Below are positions 18,777 to 27,619 of a stretch of 64,000 bases of DNA, piece after piece (within the stretch, counting starts at the first letter, position 1; every line of letters begins with the position of its first letter). The stretch comes from CAVZXS01 sp963779325. Its GTDB lineage: Bacteria; Bacteroidota; Bacteroidia; Chitinophagales; Chitinophagaceae. The notes beneath the pieces are model-generated. The model made no database searches. It saw only the letters and a list, made by a program, of their open reading frames with translations, and was not told where the DNA came from. Made by a program: the position numbers and the translations under genes. The stretch is from contig CAVZXS010000011.1 of NCBI GenBank assembly GCA_963779325.1, positions 741,351 to 805,350 on the forward strand, read 5' to 3'.

Positions 18777-18813
18777 TAAAAAAAGAACCGTCTCAAATTA
18801 TAATGAGACGGTT
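18777..18813 (-). terminator. Intrinsic terminator of the serine hydrolase gene
   Basis: AACCGTCTCA (18786-18795) and TGAGACGGTT (18804-18813) form a perfect 10-bp stem. On the minus strand it is followed by C and eight T's. A further GAGACC/GGTCTC-like half repeat lies at 18752-18775. Confidence 0.88.
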
Positions 18814-18860
18814 TCAAATTGTGTAAATAATTGGTTTTAAGCGGTTTGATTTTTACGGGG

Positions 18861-20207
18861 TTACTTTATTTTCACAGCCGGTGTCTTTGCGCCACCCTGA
18901 TATAAAATTAGTTTTTCTACTTCTCCTTTATCATTATTTACAAATTCCACCTCGGCCTCCACCGCTTTTAAAAAAAAGTAGTTTTCCTTTTGGGCAAACA
19001 ATTCAAATTTTGGCTGATCCGTTGCCTGTGCAATCAACTTTCCTTCTTCTACTGTAATTGTTATTTGAAACTGCGGCGTTACTTCGTAAGTACCTGCATA
19101 TTTTTTCAGTATTTCTTCCGGCAGGGTAATTTCTTTTTTGGGTTCAGGCAGTTTGTAAGGTTTATCGTACAGTACAGAAAAAATATCTTTAGTAATATCA
19201 GCCAATTTTGGATTACCTGTATTGTTTAAAAGTACTATACAAATATCATCAGATTCTATTCTTGCCATATTGGTATTAAAACCAAAAATGCCGCCGCCAT
19301 GTGCAGTCACTCTTTTTTCGTAAATACTGTCAATACCCCAACCAAAGCCATATTTATTTTTAACAGGAGTGAATGCTTTTTCAGTGCTTGCTCTTTTTAT
19401 TATTGTATTATTTAATACAGCCTTGTGCCATTTTAATAAATCGGATGTGGTGGTATAAATGGCGCCCGCGGCATATGAAACTGAAGAATCTACAATGCCG
19501 GCTTCTGTACTGTTCTTGCCGTTGATGCTGAAGTAGCCTGTCGCTTTATCCTTACTTTTCAGTGCAGCAAAATCAAAACCGCTGTTGTTCATTTTTAAAG
19601 GTCTAAAAATATAATCGCGAACCACTTTTTCGTAGGGCTTTTTAGTTACTTTCTCTATGATATAACCCAGCAGCATATAGCCCGAGTTGCTGTAGCTCCA
19701 TTGAGTTCCCGGCTCAAAATCAAGTTTTTTATTTTTGAACAGCGCAAAGATCTTTTGCTGATTTGCCGGCTTAACGGCTTCAGTTCTCATAAAATCCGCA
19801 TCGTTGGTATAATTATAGATGCCCGATGTATGGCTGAGTAATTGTGCAATGGTGATCTCTTTATCAAGCTTAAGGTCAGTAAAGTACTTGCTTATTTTAT
19901 CGTTTAAACTCAGCTTTTTGTTTTCTGCTAATTTTAAAATAACAGCAGCCGTAAACTGTTTGGTGATAGAGCCAATTTGAAAGATGGTATTTCCTGTATT
20001 GGGTTCGTCGGCCGCTGCATTTTTATAGCCGTATCCTTTATTTAAAAGAACCGTTCCTTTCTGTGCAACTAAGGCCGTGCCGTTGAATTCATTTATTTTA
20101 CTGTAAGCGGTCAATAGCTCATTTAGTTTTTCTTCTTTTGTTTGTGCAGATATTATACTGATTGAACAAAGACTAAGAAAACCGGCGATAATTAATTTTA
20201 ATTTCAT
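18861..20207 (-). CDS. Secreted serine hydrolase, class C beta-lactamase fold
   Basis: A 448-residue protein with signal peptide (MKLKLIIAGFLSLCSISIIS, cleavage near SAQ). The active-site motifs of the beta-lactamase/DD-peptidase family are present: S80-I-T-K83, Y172-S-N174 and H303-G-G. The C-terminal ~85 residues (ILKKYAGTYEVTPQFQITIT) are the lipocalin-like add-on usual in Bacteroidota members. These enzymes act as D-amino-peptidases, esterases or lactamases; the substrate cannot be told. It lies 35 bp downstream of the unknown secreted protein at 20243-20938, so the pair is probably co-transcribed. Confidence 0.9.
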   Translation of the reverse strand: MKLKLIIAGFLSLCSISIISAQTKEEKLNELLTAYSKINEFNGTALVAQKGTVLLNKGYGYKNAAADEPNTGNTIFQIGSITKQFTAAVILKLAENKKLSLNDKISKYFTDLKLDKEITIAQLLSHTSGIYNYTNDADFMRTEAVKPANQQKIFALFKNKKLDFEPGTQWSYSNSGYMLLGYIIEKVTKKPYEKVVRDYIFRPLKMNNSGFDFAALKSKDKATGYFSINGKNSTEAGIVDSSVSYAAGAIYTTTSDLLKWHKAVLNNTIIKRASTEKAFTPVKNKYGFGWGIDSIYEKRVTAHGGGIFGFNTNMARIESDDICIVLLNNTGNPKLADITKDIFSVLYDKPYKLPEPKKEITLPEEILKKYAGTYEVTPQFQITITVEEGKLIAQATDQPKFELFAQKENYFFLKAVEAEVEFVNNDKGEVEKLILYQGGAKTPAVKIK

Positions 20208-20242
20208 AACTGCCCCTTATTTTATTTACATGTAAAAATAGC

Positions 20243-20938
20243 TTATTTCTTTTCTCCTTTCCAAGGCAGCATCAATTTCCGGTTTTCATTCAGCGACATA
20301 CCGTAAACTTTATTGCCCTCAATATAGCCTGAGTGATAATACGTGCCGCTTTGATCGGCTGTTGTAAAAGCAAAATAGATTTTATCCCAATCGGTATTAA
20401 AAAAACCGCCGCTGAAGGGATACCCGTAAAATTCGCCATCAAAACGGCTGCTGTCTATTTTAGTAAATTTAAAATCTTTCAGGTAGGGTTCACTTTCGGG
20501 TGTGGGGCGAAGATCAATTACCCAGGTACCCAATGCTTCATTGGCATCAGGCTTTCTACTTTCTGCAGTTTGTTCCTTACTATTACGCAACACAGAAATA
20601 GAGGATAGTTTTATTATCTTATTATTATCTGCATGCTGCAAAACAATATAAGGCTTGGCACCACTTGCTTTAATATCATTACCCTTCATGGCATAGGCTT
20701 CCTGCTTCCAATCTGCAATAAAAATTTGGGTACCGGCCGGGTATTCATATTTTTTTGTTTGCCCGGGCTGTACATCACTTACCCGGGTTTCATTTTTTCC
20801 ATCGGGTGTATAAATGATTAAGGAAAGATGATACACATCTGTATAATCGTTTTTAAAAATTACAGTTACATTTTTGTTTTGGCATAAAACTGCCGTTGCA
20901 TATAAAACTGCAAAGACCATGGTGATTATCTTTTTCAT
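20243..20938 (-). CDS. Secreted hypothetical protein, 231 aa
   Basis: It has a signal peptide (MKKIITMVFAVLYATAVLCQ) and then two beta-rich parts. The first (~22-105) contains VQPGQTKKYEYPAGTQIFIA, reminiscent of an Ig-like or gliding-type accessory fold. The second (~130-231) contains LGTWVIDLRPTPESEPYLKD. I do not recognise a family. It is the promoter-proximal gene before the serine hydrolase. Confidence 0.6.
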   Translation of the reverse strand: MKKIITMVFAVLYATAVLCQNKNVTVIFKNDYTDVYHLSLIIYTPDGKNETRVSDVQPGQTKKYEYPAGTQIFIADWKQEAYAMKGNDIKASGAKPYIVLQHADNNKIIKLSSISVLRNSKEQTAESRKPDANEALGTWVIDLRPTPESEPYLKDFKFTKIDSSRFDGEFYGYPFSGGFFNTDWDKIYFAFTTADQSGTYYHSGYIEGNKVYGMSLNENRKLMLPWKGEKK

Positions 20939-20997
20939 TATTTAAAATTTTAGAGCATAAAAATAATATCTTCATTAAGATACTGCAAGCATATTAA

Positions 20998-21062
20998 GCC
21001 CAACTGCATTACCGGCAGGCCAACTGCCGCATGCAGTTTAGCGGTTGCTAATGCAGTTGGGC
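20998..21062. repeat. 65-bp palindromic element with attC-like ends
   Basis: GCCCAACTGCATTA (20998-21011) and TAATGCAGTTGGGC (21049-21062) are perfect inverted 14-mers. The outer heptamers fit the integron attC boxes RYYYAAC and GTTRRRY. Inside, AACTGC (21022-21027) pairs with GCAGTT (21033-21038). It lies between divergent genes. No integron integrase is in the window, and the perfect arms lack the unpaired bases of classic attC sites. Confidence 0.6.
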
Positions 21063-21120
21063 GGAACTTGTGTATGTATAAGCAATAGATGATACATTTT
21101 TGTATCAAACAGGTTTTAGT

Positions 21121-22410
21121 ATGAAAAAGACAATTATTTTTTCAGTACTTACGCTTTCAACCGCAATGGTTTTTCCTCAAAGCCTTCAGTTTACAAATGG
21201 TAACTGGTGGATGAACAGCCGTTTTAAAAAACAAACTATTTACACAGTAGATGGTGTATTCAGTTTTGTAAAACCCCTAACCATTGACAGCAGCATTGAT
21301 TTACAAAATCAATATTGCATTCCACCCTTTGGCGATGCACATACCCATGATATGGACGGCAGTTACGGATTGAAAGAAAAAATTAAAGAATACCTTGCCG
21401 AAGGGGTTTTTTATGTGCAGGTACTGGGCAATTACGGCAGCGGTGCCCTTCAGGCAAAGCCAGTATTAAAAAAAGAAAATGTATTGGAAGTTACTTATGC
21501 CAATGGTTTACTTACTGCAACTTATGGTCATGGCTTTTATCCTTACGAACCAATGGCAATGGGTTTTTATAACCCACGCGACCAGTTAAAATATGCTGAC
21601 TCAGTAAAGAAGAGCCGTAAAGCAGAAAACAACGCCTACTATTTTTTAGATAGCATTGCGGATACGGATGCCAAGTGGCCGTTAATTATAAAATATAAAC
21701 CCGATCACATAAAAATTTGTTTATTGGATGCAGCCGATTATGCAGCAAAAAGAAAAGCAGAAAATGTAGAGACGTATGGCTTATCGCCTGAAGTAGCTGC
21801 TTATGTTGTGAAAAAGGCCCATGCAGCGGGTATTCGGGTATTTGCACACATTGAAACTGCTGACGATGCCAGGCTTTGTGCAAAAATTGGCGTGGATGCG
21901 CTGGCTCATTTACCCGGCTATGGGTGGGATGGTGATGAAGCAACCCGTAAAAAATATTGTATGACCAAAGAAGATGTACAACTATTTAAAATAGCAGGGT
22001 TAACAGTAATACCTACTATGAATATTGATCATACCAAATCATATGATGATAATTGGAACGTTACATTACACCCTGAAAAAATTGCCGCCACACAAATGTA
22101 TGAGAAAAATATACTGCGCTATTTATATAAGGCTAAAGTACCTATTGCTTTGGGTGCAGATTACTACGGAAAAACAGTAGCTCCTGAAATTGACAGTTTA
22201 ATAGCACAAAAAATTTTTACTCCTGCACAATTGCTGGATGTATGGAGCAGACAAACAACGCAGCATATTTTTCCCAATAGAAAACTGGGAGAAATTAAAG
22301 AAGGATACGAAGCCAGTTTTTTAGTATTGAAGGGAAACCCTGTTACAAATATTGAAAATATAAAAAAAATCCGGTGGCGTGTAAAACAGGGTAAATTTAT
22401 TATACTATAA
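21121..22410 (+). CDS. Secreted amidohydrolase-family protein
   Basis: The start at 21121 (MKKTIIFSVLTLSTAMVFPQ) gives a signal peptide and 429 residues. Metal-binding H74-x-H76 sits in GDAHTHDMDG. Downstream ligands of the amidohydrolase TIM barrel appear in RVFAHIETADDARLC and ALAHLPG, and the final Asp in IALGADYYGKTV. The C-terminal GEIKEGYEASFLVLKGNPV is the usual composite-domain end. The metal-bridging Lys is not obvious. Likely an exported metal-dependent hydrolase of cyclic amides or peptides; substrate unknown. The histidine kinase operon starts 28 bp downstream, so it may be co-transcribed with it. Confidence 0.85.
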   Translation: MKKTIIFSVLTLSTAMVFPQSLQFTNGNWWMNSRFKKQTIYTVDGVFSFVKPLTIDSSIDLQNQYCIPPFGDAHTHDMDGSYGLKEKIKEYLAEGVFYVQVLGNYGSGALQAKPVLKKENVLEVTYANGLLTATYGHGFYPYEPMAMGFYNPRDQLKYADSVKKSRKAENNAYYFLDSIADTDAKWPLIIKYKPDHIKICLLDAADYAAKRKAENVETYGLSPEVAAYVVKKAHAAGIRVFAHIETADDARLCAKIGVDALAHLPGYGWDGDEATRKKYCMTKEDVQLFKIAGLTVIPTMNIDHTKSYDDNWNVTLHPEKIAATQMYEKNILRYLYKAKVPIALGADYYGKTVAPEIDSLIAQKIFTPAQLLDVWSRQTTQHIFPNRKLGEIKEGYEASFLVLKGNPVTNIENIKKIRWRVKQGKFIIL

Positions 22411-22437
22411 ATAAAAGGTATTATTTTTAATAAAGAC

Positions 22438-23499
22438 ATGCAGCAACCATTTTTACAAAAGCAATTATTTTGGGGCATCAGTGTATGGCAGTCGCTTGCT
22501 TTTTTGGTGTTTTATTTTTTCTTTGCCTTTCAATACTGGATGGCATTATGGTACACTTCCGGCGGAAGGGACAATATATGGAAAGAAGCAATGCTGGATT
22601 ATTTTTTACTGAAACTGTTTTTAACCGTACCGCTGTGGTGGCTTTTTTTTATTTTCTGGAAAAACAAATCTTTACCGTTTAAAATTTTGATGCACTTTTT
22701 TACGGGGCCGGTGTGGGTATTTTGCTGGTTTCATAGTTACCGTTTCATCCAGGATTTACGGGGGGCATTTTATCTTAAAGGAGATGCAATATGGTGGGAT
22801 GTTTATATACCGGGCTTGCTTTACTGCTTACAGTTTGCCGTATTTCATGTGTACGATTTTTATTTGCAAAACGAAAAACAAAAATTAAAGGAAAAACAAC
22901 TAATGCAGTTAGCTTACAACAGCGAGGTGAATGCACTAAAGGCGCAGATACAACCGCATTTTTTATTCAATACTTTAAACTCCATCAGTGCATCGGTACC
23001 GGAAACAATGGAACATACCCGGGAGTTAATTGCAAAATTGGCTGACACCTTCCGCTACAGTTTACAAGCCGGCGAACAGGAATGGATTTCGCTGGAAGAA
23101 GAATTAAATTTTACCAGAGTAACGCTGGAACTGGAAAAAGAAAGGTTGAAAAAAAGACTGGAAGTAATTTTCGATATTGATGAAAGTTTGCTGCAAACCA
23201 AGGTGCCACCCATGCTGTTGCAGCCCATAACAGAGAATGCCATTAAACATGGCATAGCACCCAATATTGAAGGCGGTACAATAACCATTACTGTAAAAAG
23301 AACCGGCAGCAAAGTAAATATTGTCATCAGCGATACCGGTGTGGGATATGCCGGTGAATTAAACGATACATTATTTAATAAAGGCATTGGCCTGCGAAAT
23401 ACCAACCGCCGGTTGGAAAAATTATTTGGCGAAAAAATTTATGTAATAAAAAATAGTCCATCCGGTTTATGCTTTTCATTTAGCATACCATTTAATTAA
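22438..23499 (+). CDS. LytS/YehU-type sensor histidine kinase
   Basis: A 353-residue protein. Four transmembrane helices occupy ~12-140. A short coiled coil (NEKQKLKEKQLMQLAYNSEV) leads into the His_kinase domain with phospho-acceptor H174 in QPHFLFNTLNS. The ATPase part shows N-box QPITENAIKHGI, G1 DTGVGY and GIGLRNTNRRL. There is no large extracellular sensor, so the signal is probably sensed in or near the membrane. The partner is the LytTR regulator at 24590, with a thioredoxin gene between them. Confidence 0.92.
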   Translation: MQQPFLQKQLFWGISVWQSLAFLVFYFFFAFQYWMALWYTSGGRDNIWKEAMLDYFLLKLFLTVPLWWLFFIFWKNKSLPFKILMHFFTGPVWVFCWFHSYRFIQDLRGAFYLKGDAIWWDVYIPGLLYCLQFAVFHVYDFYLQNEKQKLKEKQLMQLAYNSEVNALKAQIQPHFLFNTLNSISASVPETMEHTRELIAKLADTFRYSLQAGEQEWISLEEELNFTRVTLELEKERLKKRLEVIFDIDESLLQTKVPPMLLQPITENAIKHGIAPNIEGGTITITVKRTGSKVNIVISDTGVGYAGELNDTLFNKGIGLRNTNRRLEKLFGEKIYVIKNSPSGLCFSFSIPFN

Positions 23500-23505
23500 T
23501 TTATT

Positions 23506-24585
23506 ATGAAAAAGATAGTTCTATGGGGTATTTTACTGTTCGGTTGTTTAAGTTTAAGCGCACAATCGTTTTATTACACAGTTAAAACAACCAATATAAA
23601 CGCCTTTGCCGGCAGTTATTTATATGTCCGTTATGAGGCGGGTGGCAATGAAGTTACCGACAGTTTCTTACTGTCAGCTAAGCCACAAATATTTACAAAG
23701 AAATTAGTACAGCCATTAGCAGCAGAAATCTATACCGGCAATAAACTGATAAAGCCTGTAAATATATTTCTGGCTAATAATGAACTTTTACTCTCCATTA
23801 CCAATAATAGCATTGTTATAAATGATAAAAGCGGCTTACAATCTCTTTTTAAAAAACTTACACAAAACGACAGGATACGGCGAACCTATTTCCCTTTATA
23901 TGAGGAACTCAACGAAAAAAATGATACCGCAGGGCTTACAAAGCTCTCTAAAATTTTTGACAGCCTCCGGGTAAATGATATTGTTATTAGTAAAAAATAT
24001 TTGTCTGAAAAAAACAACCCCTTTTTATCACTATTCGCTTTTATGCGTTATACTTCTTTTTCTTCCGACTACGCTGCTGCTGAGTCACATTTTTTGCAAT
24101 TACCAAAATGGGCCAAACAAAGCCCCGACGGAAGAAATATCATTACTAAAATAGCCGGAGCCAAATCAGTGCAAGTGAATACCGCAGCCCCTGATTTTTC
24201 AATGAATAATTTAGCAGGTAAAGAAATAGTTTTGAGTGGCTACAAGGGACAATACGTTTTGATTGACTTTTGGGCAAGCTGGTGTGGACCCTGCCGCAAA
24301 GAGCATCCGGCACTTAAAGAAATTTATAGTGAGTTTAGCAGTAAAAAATTTATACTTATTTCTGTATCACTCGATAATAAAAGACAAGATTGGGAAACTG
24401 CTGTAAAAAAAGATATGCTGCCATGGATAAATATAAGTGAGCTAAAAGGTTTTCAAAGTATGGCTGCACTTAGTTATGGTGTACAGGCCATACCGGCTAA
24501 TTTTTTAATTGACCCTAACGGCGTCATCATTGCAAAAAACAGTACACCGGAAGAGTTAAAAAAATTACTTGAAAAATTATTATAA
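23506..24585 (+). CDS. TlpA-like thiol-disulfide oxidoreductase
   Basis: A 359-residue protein with signal peptide (MKKIVLWGILLFGCLSLSAQ). Residues ~22-215 are a DUF4369-like N-terminal domain. Residues ~225-359 are an AhpC/TSA-TlpA thioredoxin fold with the redox pair C260-G-P-C263 in FWASWCGPCRKEHP and the cis-Pro region VQAIPANFLIDPNG. It should act in the periplasm on protein disulfides. It begins 6 bp after the kinase stop and ends 4 bp before the regulator start, so all three form a tight operon. Confidence 0.92.
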   Translation: MKKIVLWGILLFGCLSLSAQSFYYTVKTTNINAFAGSYLYVRYEAGGNEVTDSFLLSAKPQIFTKKLVQPLAAEIYTGNKLIKPVNIFLANNELLLSITNNSIVINDKSGLQSLFKKLTQNDRIRRTYFPLYEELNEKNDTAGLTKLSKIFDSLRVNDIVISKKYLSEKNNPFLSLFAFMRYTSFSSDYAAAESHFLQLPKWAKQSPDGRNIITKIAGAKSVQVNTAAPDFSMNNLAGKEIVLSGYKGQYVLIDFWASWCGPCRKEHPALKEIYSEFSSKKFILISVSLDNKRQDWETAVKKDMLPWINISELKGFQSMAALSYGVQAIPANFLIDPNGVIIAKNSTPEELKKLLEKLL

Positions 24586-24589
24586 TAAT

Positions 24590-25327
24590 GTGAATAGAAA
24601 GGTAATTATTAGTGACGACGAAGATGATGCCCGCCTGCTGATACAGCAATACATTGCCGGTTATCCGCAACTGCAGGTAATAAAAGAATGCAGCAACGGC
24701 CCCGAAGCGGTACAGGCTATCGACAGCCTCGAACCTGATTTAATTTTTTTAGATATCCAAATGCCGGGCCTTAGCGGTTTTCAGGTGTTGCAAAAAATTG
24801 TACATGTGCCGCAAATTATTTTTTCGACTGCTTTTGATAAATATGCATTAAAAGCTTTTGATAACAACGCCGTTGATTACCTTTTAAAGCCTTATACAAA
24901 GGAACGTTTTGCACAAGCCATCAATAAAGTATTATTAAACAGCAATAAAAATTTTGAAAGTATCCGCAACCTTAGCGACGATTTACAATCTTCTTATACT
25001 GCCTACCCCGAAAAGGTATTGGTGGAAAGTGGCAGTCGTATGATATCCCTTTCGGTAAATGATATTATATGGATTGAGGCCGATGGGGATTATACCAGGT
25101 TGCATACGGCACAAAAATTTTACATAAGTAATTACGGTATCGGTACGATGGAGCAAAAACTAAATCCTGCTCTTTTTATCCGTATCCATAGATCGGCAAT
25201 TATTAATATGAATTTGATAAAAGAAGTATTTAAAGAATCGAACGGGTATTACGTGGTGCTGCAAAACGGAACTAATCACAAAGTAGGCAGAAATTATACG
25301 GATGTGATAAAGAAAATTGTGTTGTAA
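24590..25327 (+). CDS. LytTR-family response regulator
   Basis: The GTG at 24590 gives MNRKVIISDDEDDARLL (245 residues) and avoids overlap with the preceding gene. The receiver domain has acidic pair D9/D10, phospho-acceptor D55 in LIFLDIQMPGLSG, and a switch Lys in VDYLLKPY. The C-terminal LytTR DNA-binding domain (~140-245) contains DIIWIEADGDYTRLH and FIRIHRSAIINMNLIKEV. It is the cognate partner of the LytS-type kinase. LytTR proteins bind promoter repeats as dimers; target sites are not apparent here. Confidence 0.93.
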   Translation: MNRKVIISDDEDDARLLIQQYIAGYPQLQVIKECSNGPEAVQAIDSLEPDLIFLDIQMPGLSGFQVLQKIVHVPQIIFSTAFDKYALKAFDNNAVDYLLKPYTKERFAQAINKVLLNSNKNFESIRNLSDDLQSSYTAYPEKVLVESGSRMISLSVNDIIWIEADGDYTRLHTAQKFYISNYGIGTMEQKLNPALFIRIHRSAIINMNLIKEVFKESNGYYVVLQNGTNHKVGRNYTDVIKKIVL

Positions 25328-25694
25328 TAATAATTGTAAAACCAGATTAGCCGGGGGAATTTTCAGGAGCAGGCATGAGAAAACCATTTAGTCGTTGCCG
25401 GTGGAGGTAATAGTTGAGTGAGGTTATAAAACTTTGTCTAAGTACTTATCAAACAAAAATCAAAAATTTTATTCCCTTGCTAAAACTTATATCAATTACC
25501 ATTTTCTTCTATACTTATTGTTACCTTCTATCTCTTTTACATAAGCAATACGGAAAGCATAGGCAATAACCATGTAGCAATGTTCATTAATGCATGTGGG
25601 GTCTAAAATACAGATTCGATTTTATAATTTTTTGAGCAAAGCAAATTTTACCGATTGCTTTTACTAACACATCCATTTCTCCGGCAGGGAACCG
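25328..25694. other. 367-bp AT-rich intergenic region
   Basis: It separates convergent transcription units (LytTR regulator + and SAP/DUF6434 protein -). I see no open frame of note, no tRNA and no strong T-tailed hairpin. Confidence 0.5.
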
Positions 25695-26297
25695 TTATTT
25701 ATCACCCAGTTTAACATCTGCTTTTTCATACTTTACAAAACCATTTATCATGGGCTGTGTTTTTTTAATTTTCCAAATTGTCAAAACATCTTTAATTTTT
25801 TTACCGGGATTATCTTTTAAAAAATCTCTTACATACTGTGCCAGCATATTATTTTCGGCAATGGTTCTTTTAAAATCAGTATTCTTCTTTCTGTTTTCCA
25901 GTTCGTGCCAAATTAAAACTGCATCCTGCAAAGTTTTACCGGGATTAGTTTTTACCCAATTCATAAAATCGCTATGACAAACAAATTTGTTACCCACGTG
26001 CAGTTTTATAAAATTCCTGAAATTGGGGCCAAAGCTAATATTGTCTGTAATTATTGTTTGTAGTGTAAGTTTACTCTTTGCCCAGTCAAAATGACCTGTT
26101 GCTTTTTTTTGTTTTAGTTCAGGCATTTTTGCACCGTTATTATCCAATGAATACATAATCCTGTCACGCATTTGGAATTTACTGCCATTGGCCGGTAAGC
26201 CGGTTGCTTTGCATATTGCAGTCATTTCTTCTTTAAGCCAATACCATTTATTAAATTCAGTTGCAGTTTTAATATCACTAAAATCCGGCCTTTTCAT
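25695..26297 (-). CDS. SAP-domain / DUF6434 protein
   Basis: A 200-residue basic protein. The N-terminus (TATEFNKWYWLKEEMTAICK, then ATGLPANGSKFQMRDRIMYS) is a SAP-like helix-extension-helix that in many proteins binds DNA. The C-terminal half (HFDWAKSKLTLQTIITDNIS, HVGNKFVCHSDFMNWVKTNP) matches the DUF6434 pattern. It starts 13 bp after the end of the AraC regulator gene and is probably co-transcribed with it. Function unknown; a DNA-associated role is inference. Confidence 0.78.
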   Translation of the reverse strand: MKRPDFSDIKTATEFNKWYWLKEEMTAICKATGLPANGSKFQMRDRIMYSLDNNGAKMPELKQKKATGHFDWAKSKLTLQTIITDNISFGPNFRNFIKLHVGNKFVCHSDFMNWVKTNPGKTLQDAVLIWHELENRKKNTDFKRTIAENNMLAQYVRDFLKDNPGKKIKDVLTIWKIKKTQPMINGFVKYEKADVKLGDK

Positions 26298-26310
26298 TTG
26301 AGCTGCTTTA

Positions 26311-27543
26311 TTAATTATTTTCTTCCAGCCATTCTTTAGGGCTTTGCCCGGTTACCTTTTTAAAAGCCCGGTTAAAAGTGGCTTTGCTGTTAAAGCCGCA
26401 ATCAAAAGCAATGCCTAATAAAGTTTGTGTTTTTTGTTCGCCGGCTTTTAATTTTTCTTTTACTGCTTCTATGCGGTAGTTATTAATAAAGTCATTGAAG
26501 TTGAGCTGAAAGCCCTGATTGATCACTTTAGAAATAACAGAAGAATTTGTCTTTAATCGTTTAGCTACCTGGGTTAATGATAGCTCCGGGTCTTCATATA
26601 CCTTTTCGTTTTGCAGCAACTCCAGTATTTTGGGTTTCCATTCTGTAATCAAATCGGTATCTTCCGTTCGTTTGTTAAGCCCGTCTTCTATTTCTATCAC
26701 TTCAGCATCTTCTGTAAAATTATTTTTACCGGGATATGGTGAGGAATTTTGCAATAAAAGTGAAGGCTTATAAGTAAGCAGGTTTAGTTTAAAAGGCACT
26801 TTTGTTTCAATAGAATTGGAATAACCCGTAATGGCGATATAATAAAATATAACCGCAAAGCCGAGGAAAAACCACCAGTTTTGCATATAAGTATTTATTG
26901 CGGGAATATATTGTGCAAATAAATCGGCTGCTACCCGAAGAAATTGCATGAGCAGAAAAGCGATCAGGAAATTTTTTATCCAACGGAAGAGAACCGTATC
27001 CGCATAACTGATCACCTGTACCATCAGTTTTTTATACAAGCGGTAATATCTTAATGAAAGAACAAAATAAAAAACCATAGAAGCAAGACCGGTATATTGA
27101 TACCATGCATCAAAGTCTCTATCCTGACCGTCCGCCAGGAAAAAGTACCGCTTTAAAATAAGCTTATCTGTTACTGCCATTGCTATACAGAAAAGCAGGT
27201 ACAATATACCCGGCACCAAATGCAGCCATTCACTTCTACCAAATTTAAAAGAAGGGTTCAGCAAACTTTGCACATAGATAAAAATAACAGGACCCATAAA
27301 ATATAAATGTTGCATGGGTACATAAAACAGAATATCTCTGTAAGGTTGGTTATCATACCAATCGGCAAAGCCCAACATCCAGGGGGCAATATATAAAATA
27401 CACAATAGCAGTAACAGGGACAACCATTTATCAGATTGGTTTTCATTTTGTATTCCTTTTCGGAATAATAATATGGCATATACCAGGCCATGTACAAAAA
27501 AAATCAGCAGAAGTGAACTGTAAAAATTAAAGTCGAAACGCAT
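26311..27543 (-). CDS. Membrane-anchored AraC-family regulator
   Basis: A 410-residue protein. Residues ~8-245 contain seven or so transmembrane helices (FYSSLLLIFFVHGLVYAILL, WLSLLLLLCILYIAPWMLGF, ...NWWFFLGFAVIFYYIAITGY). The C-terminal ~110 residues form an AraC DNA-binding domain: LSLTQVAKRLKTNSSVISKV (first HTH) and GIAFDCGFNSKATFNRAFKK (second HTH with the family signature), ending TGQSPKEW. Such one-component membrane regulators are frequent in Bacteroidota. The ligand is unknown. The SAP/DUF6434 gene follows in the same operon. Confidence 0.92.
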   Translation of the reverse strand: MRFDFNFYSSLLLIFFVHGLVYAILLFRKGIQNENQSDKWLSLLLLLCILYIAPWMLGFADWYDNQPYRDILFYVPMQHLYFMGPVIFIYVQSLLNPSFKFGRSEWLHLVPGILYLLFCIAMAVTDKLILKRYFFLADGQDRDFDAWYQYTGLASMVFYFVLSLRYYRLYKKLMVQVISYADTVLFRWIKNFLIAFLLMQFLRVAADLFAQYIPAINTYMQNWWFFLGFAVIFYYIAITGYSNSIETKVPFKLNLLTYKPSLLLQNSSPYPGKNNFTEDAEVIEIEDGLNKRTEDTDLITEWKPKILELLQNEKVYEDPELSLTQVAKRLKTNSSVISKVINQGFQLNFNDFINNYRIEAVKEKLKAGEQKTQTLLGIAFDCGFNSKATFNRAFKKVTGQSPKEWLEENN

Positions 27544-27619
27544 GTATATAAATCTATCGGTTCGTTAATAAAGATGAGCAATGAAAATAGTAATTTATTT
27601 GCAGCGAAAACAATTGTGT

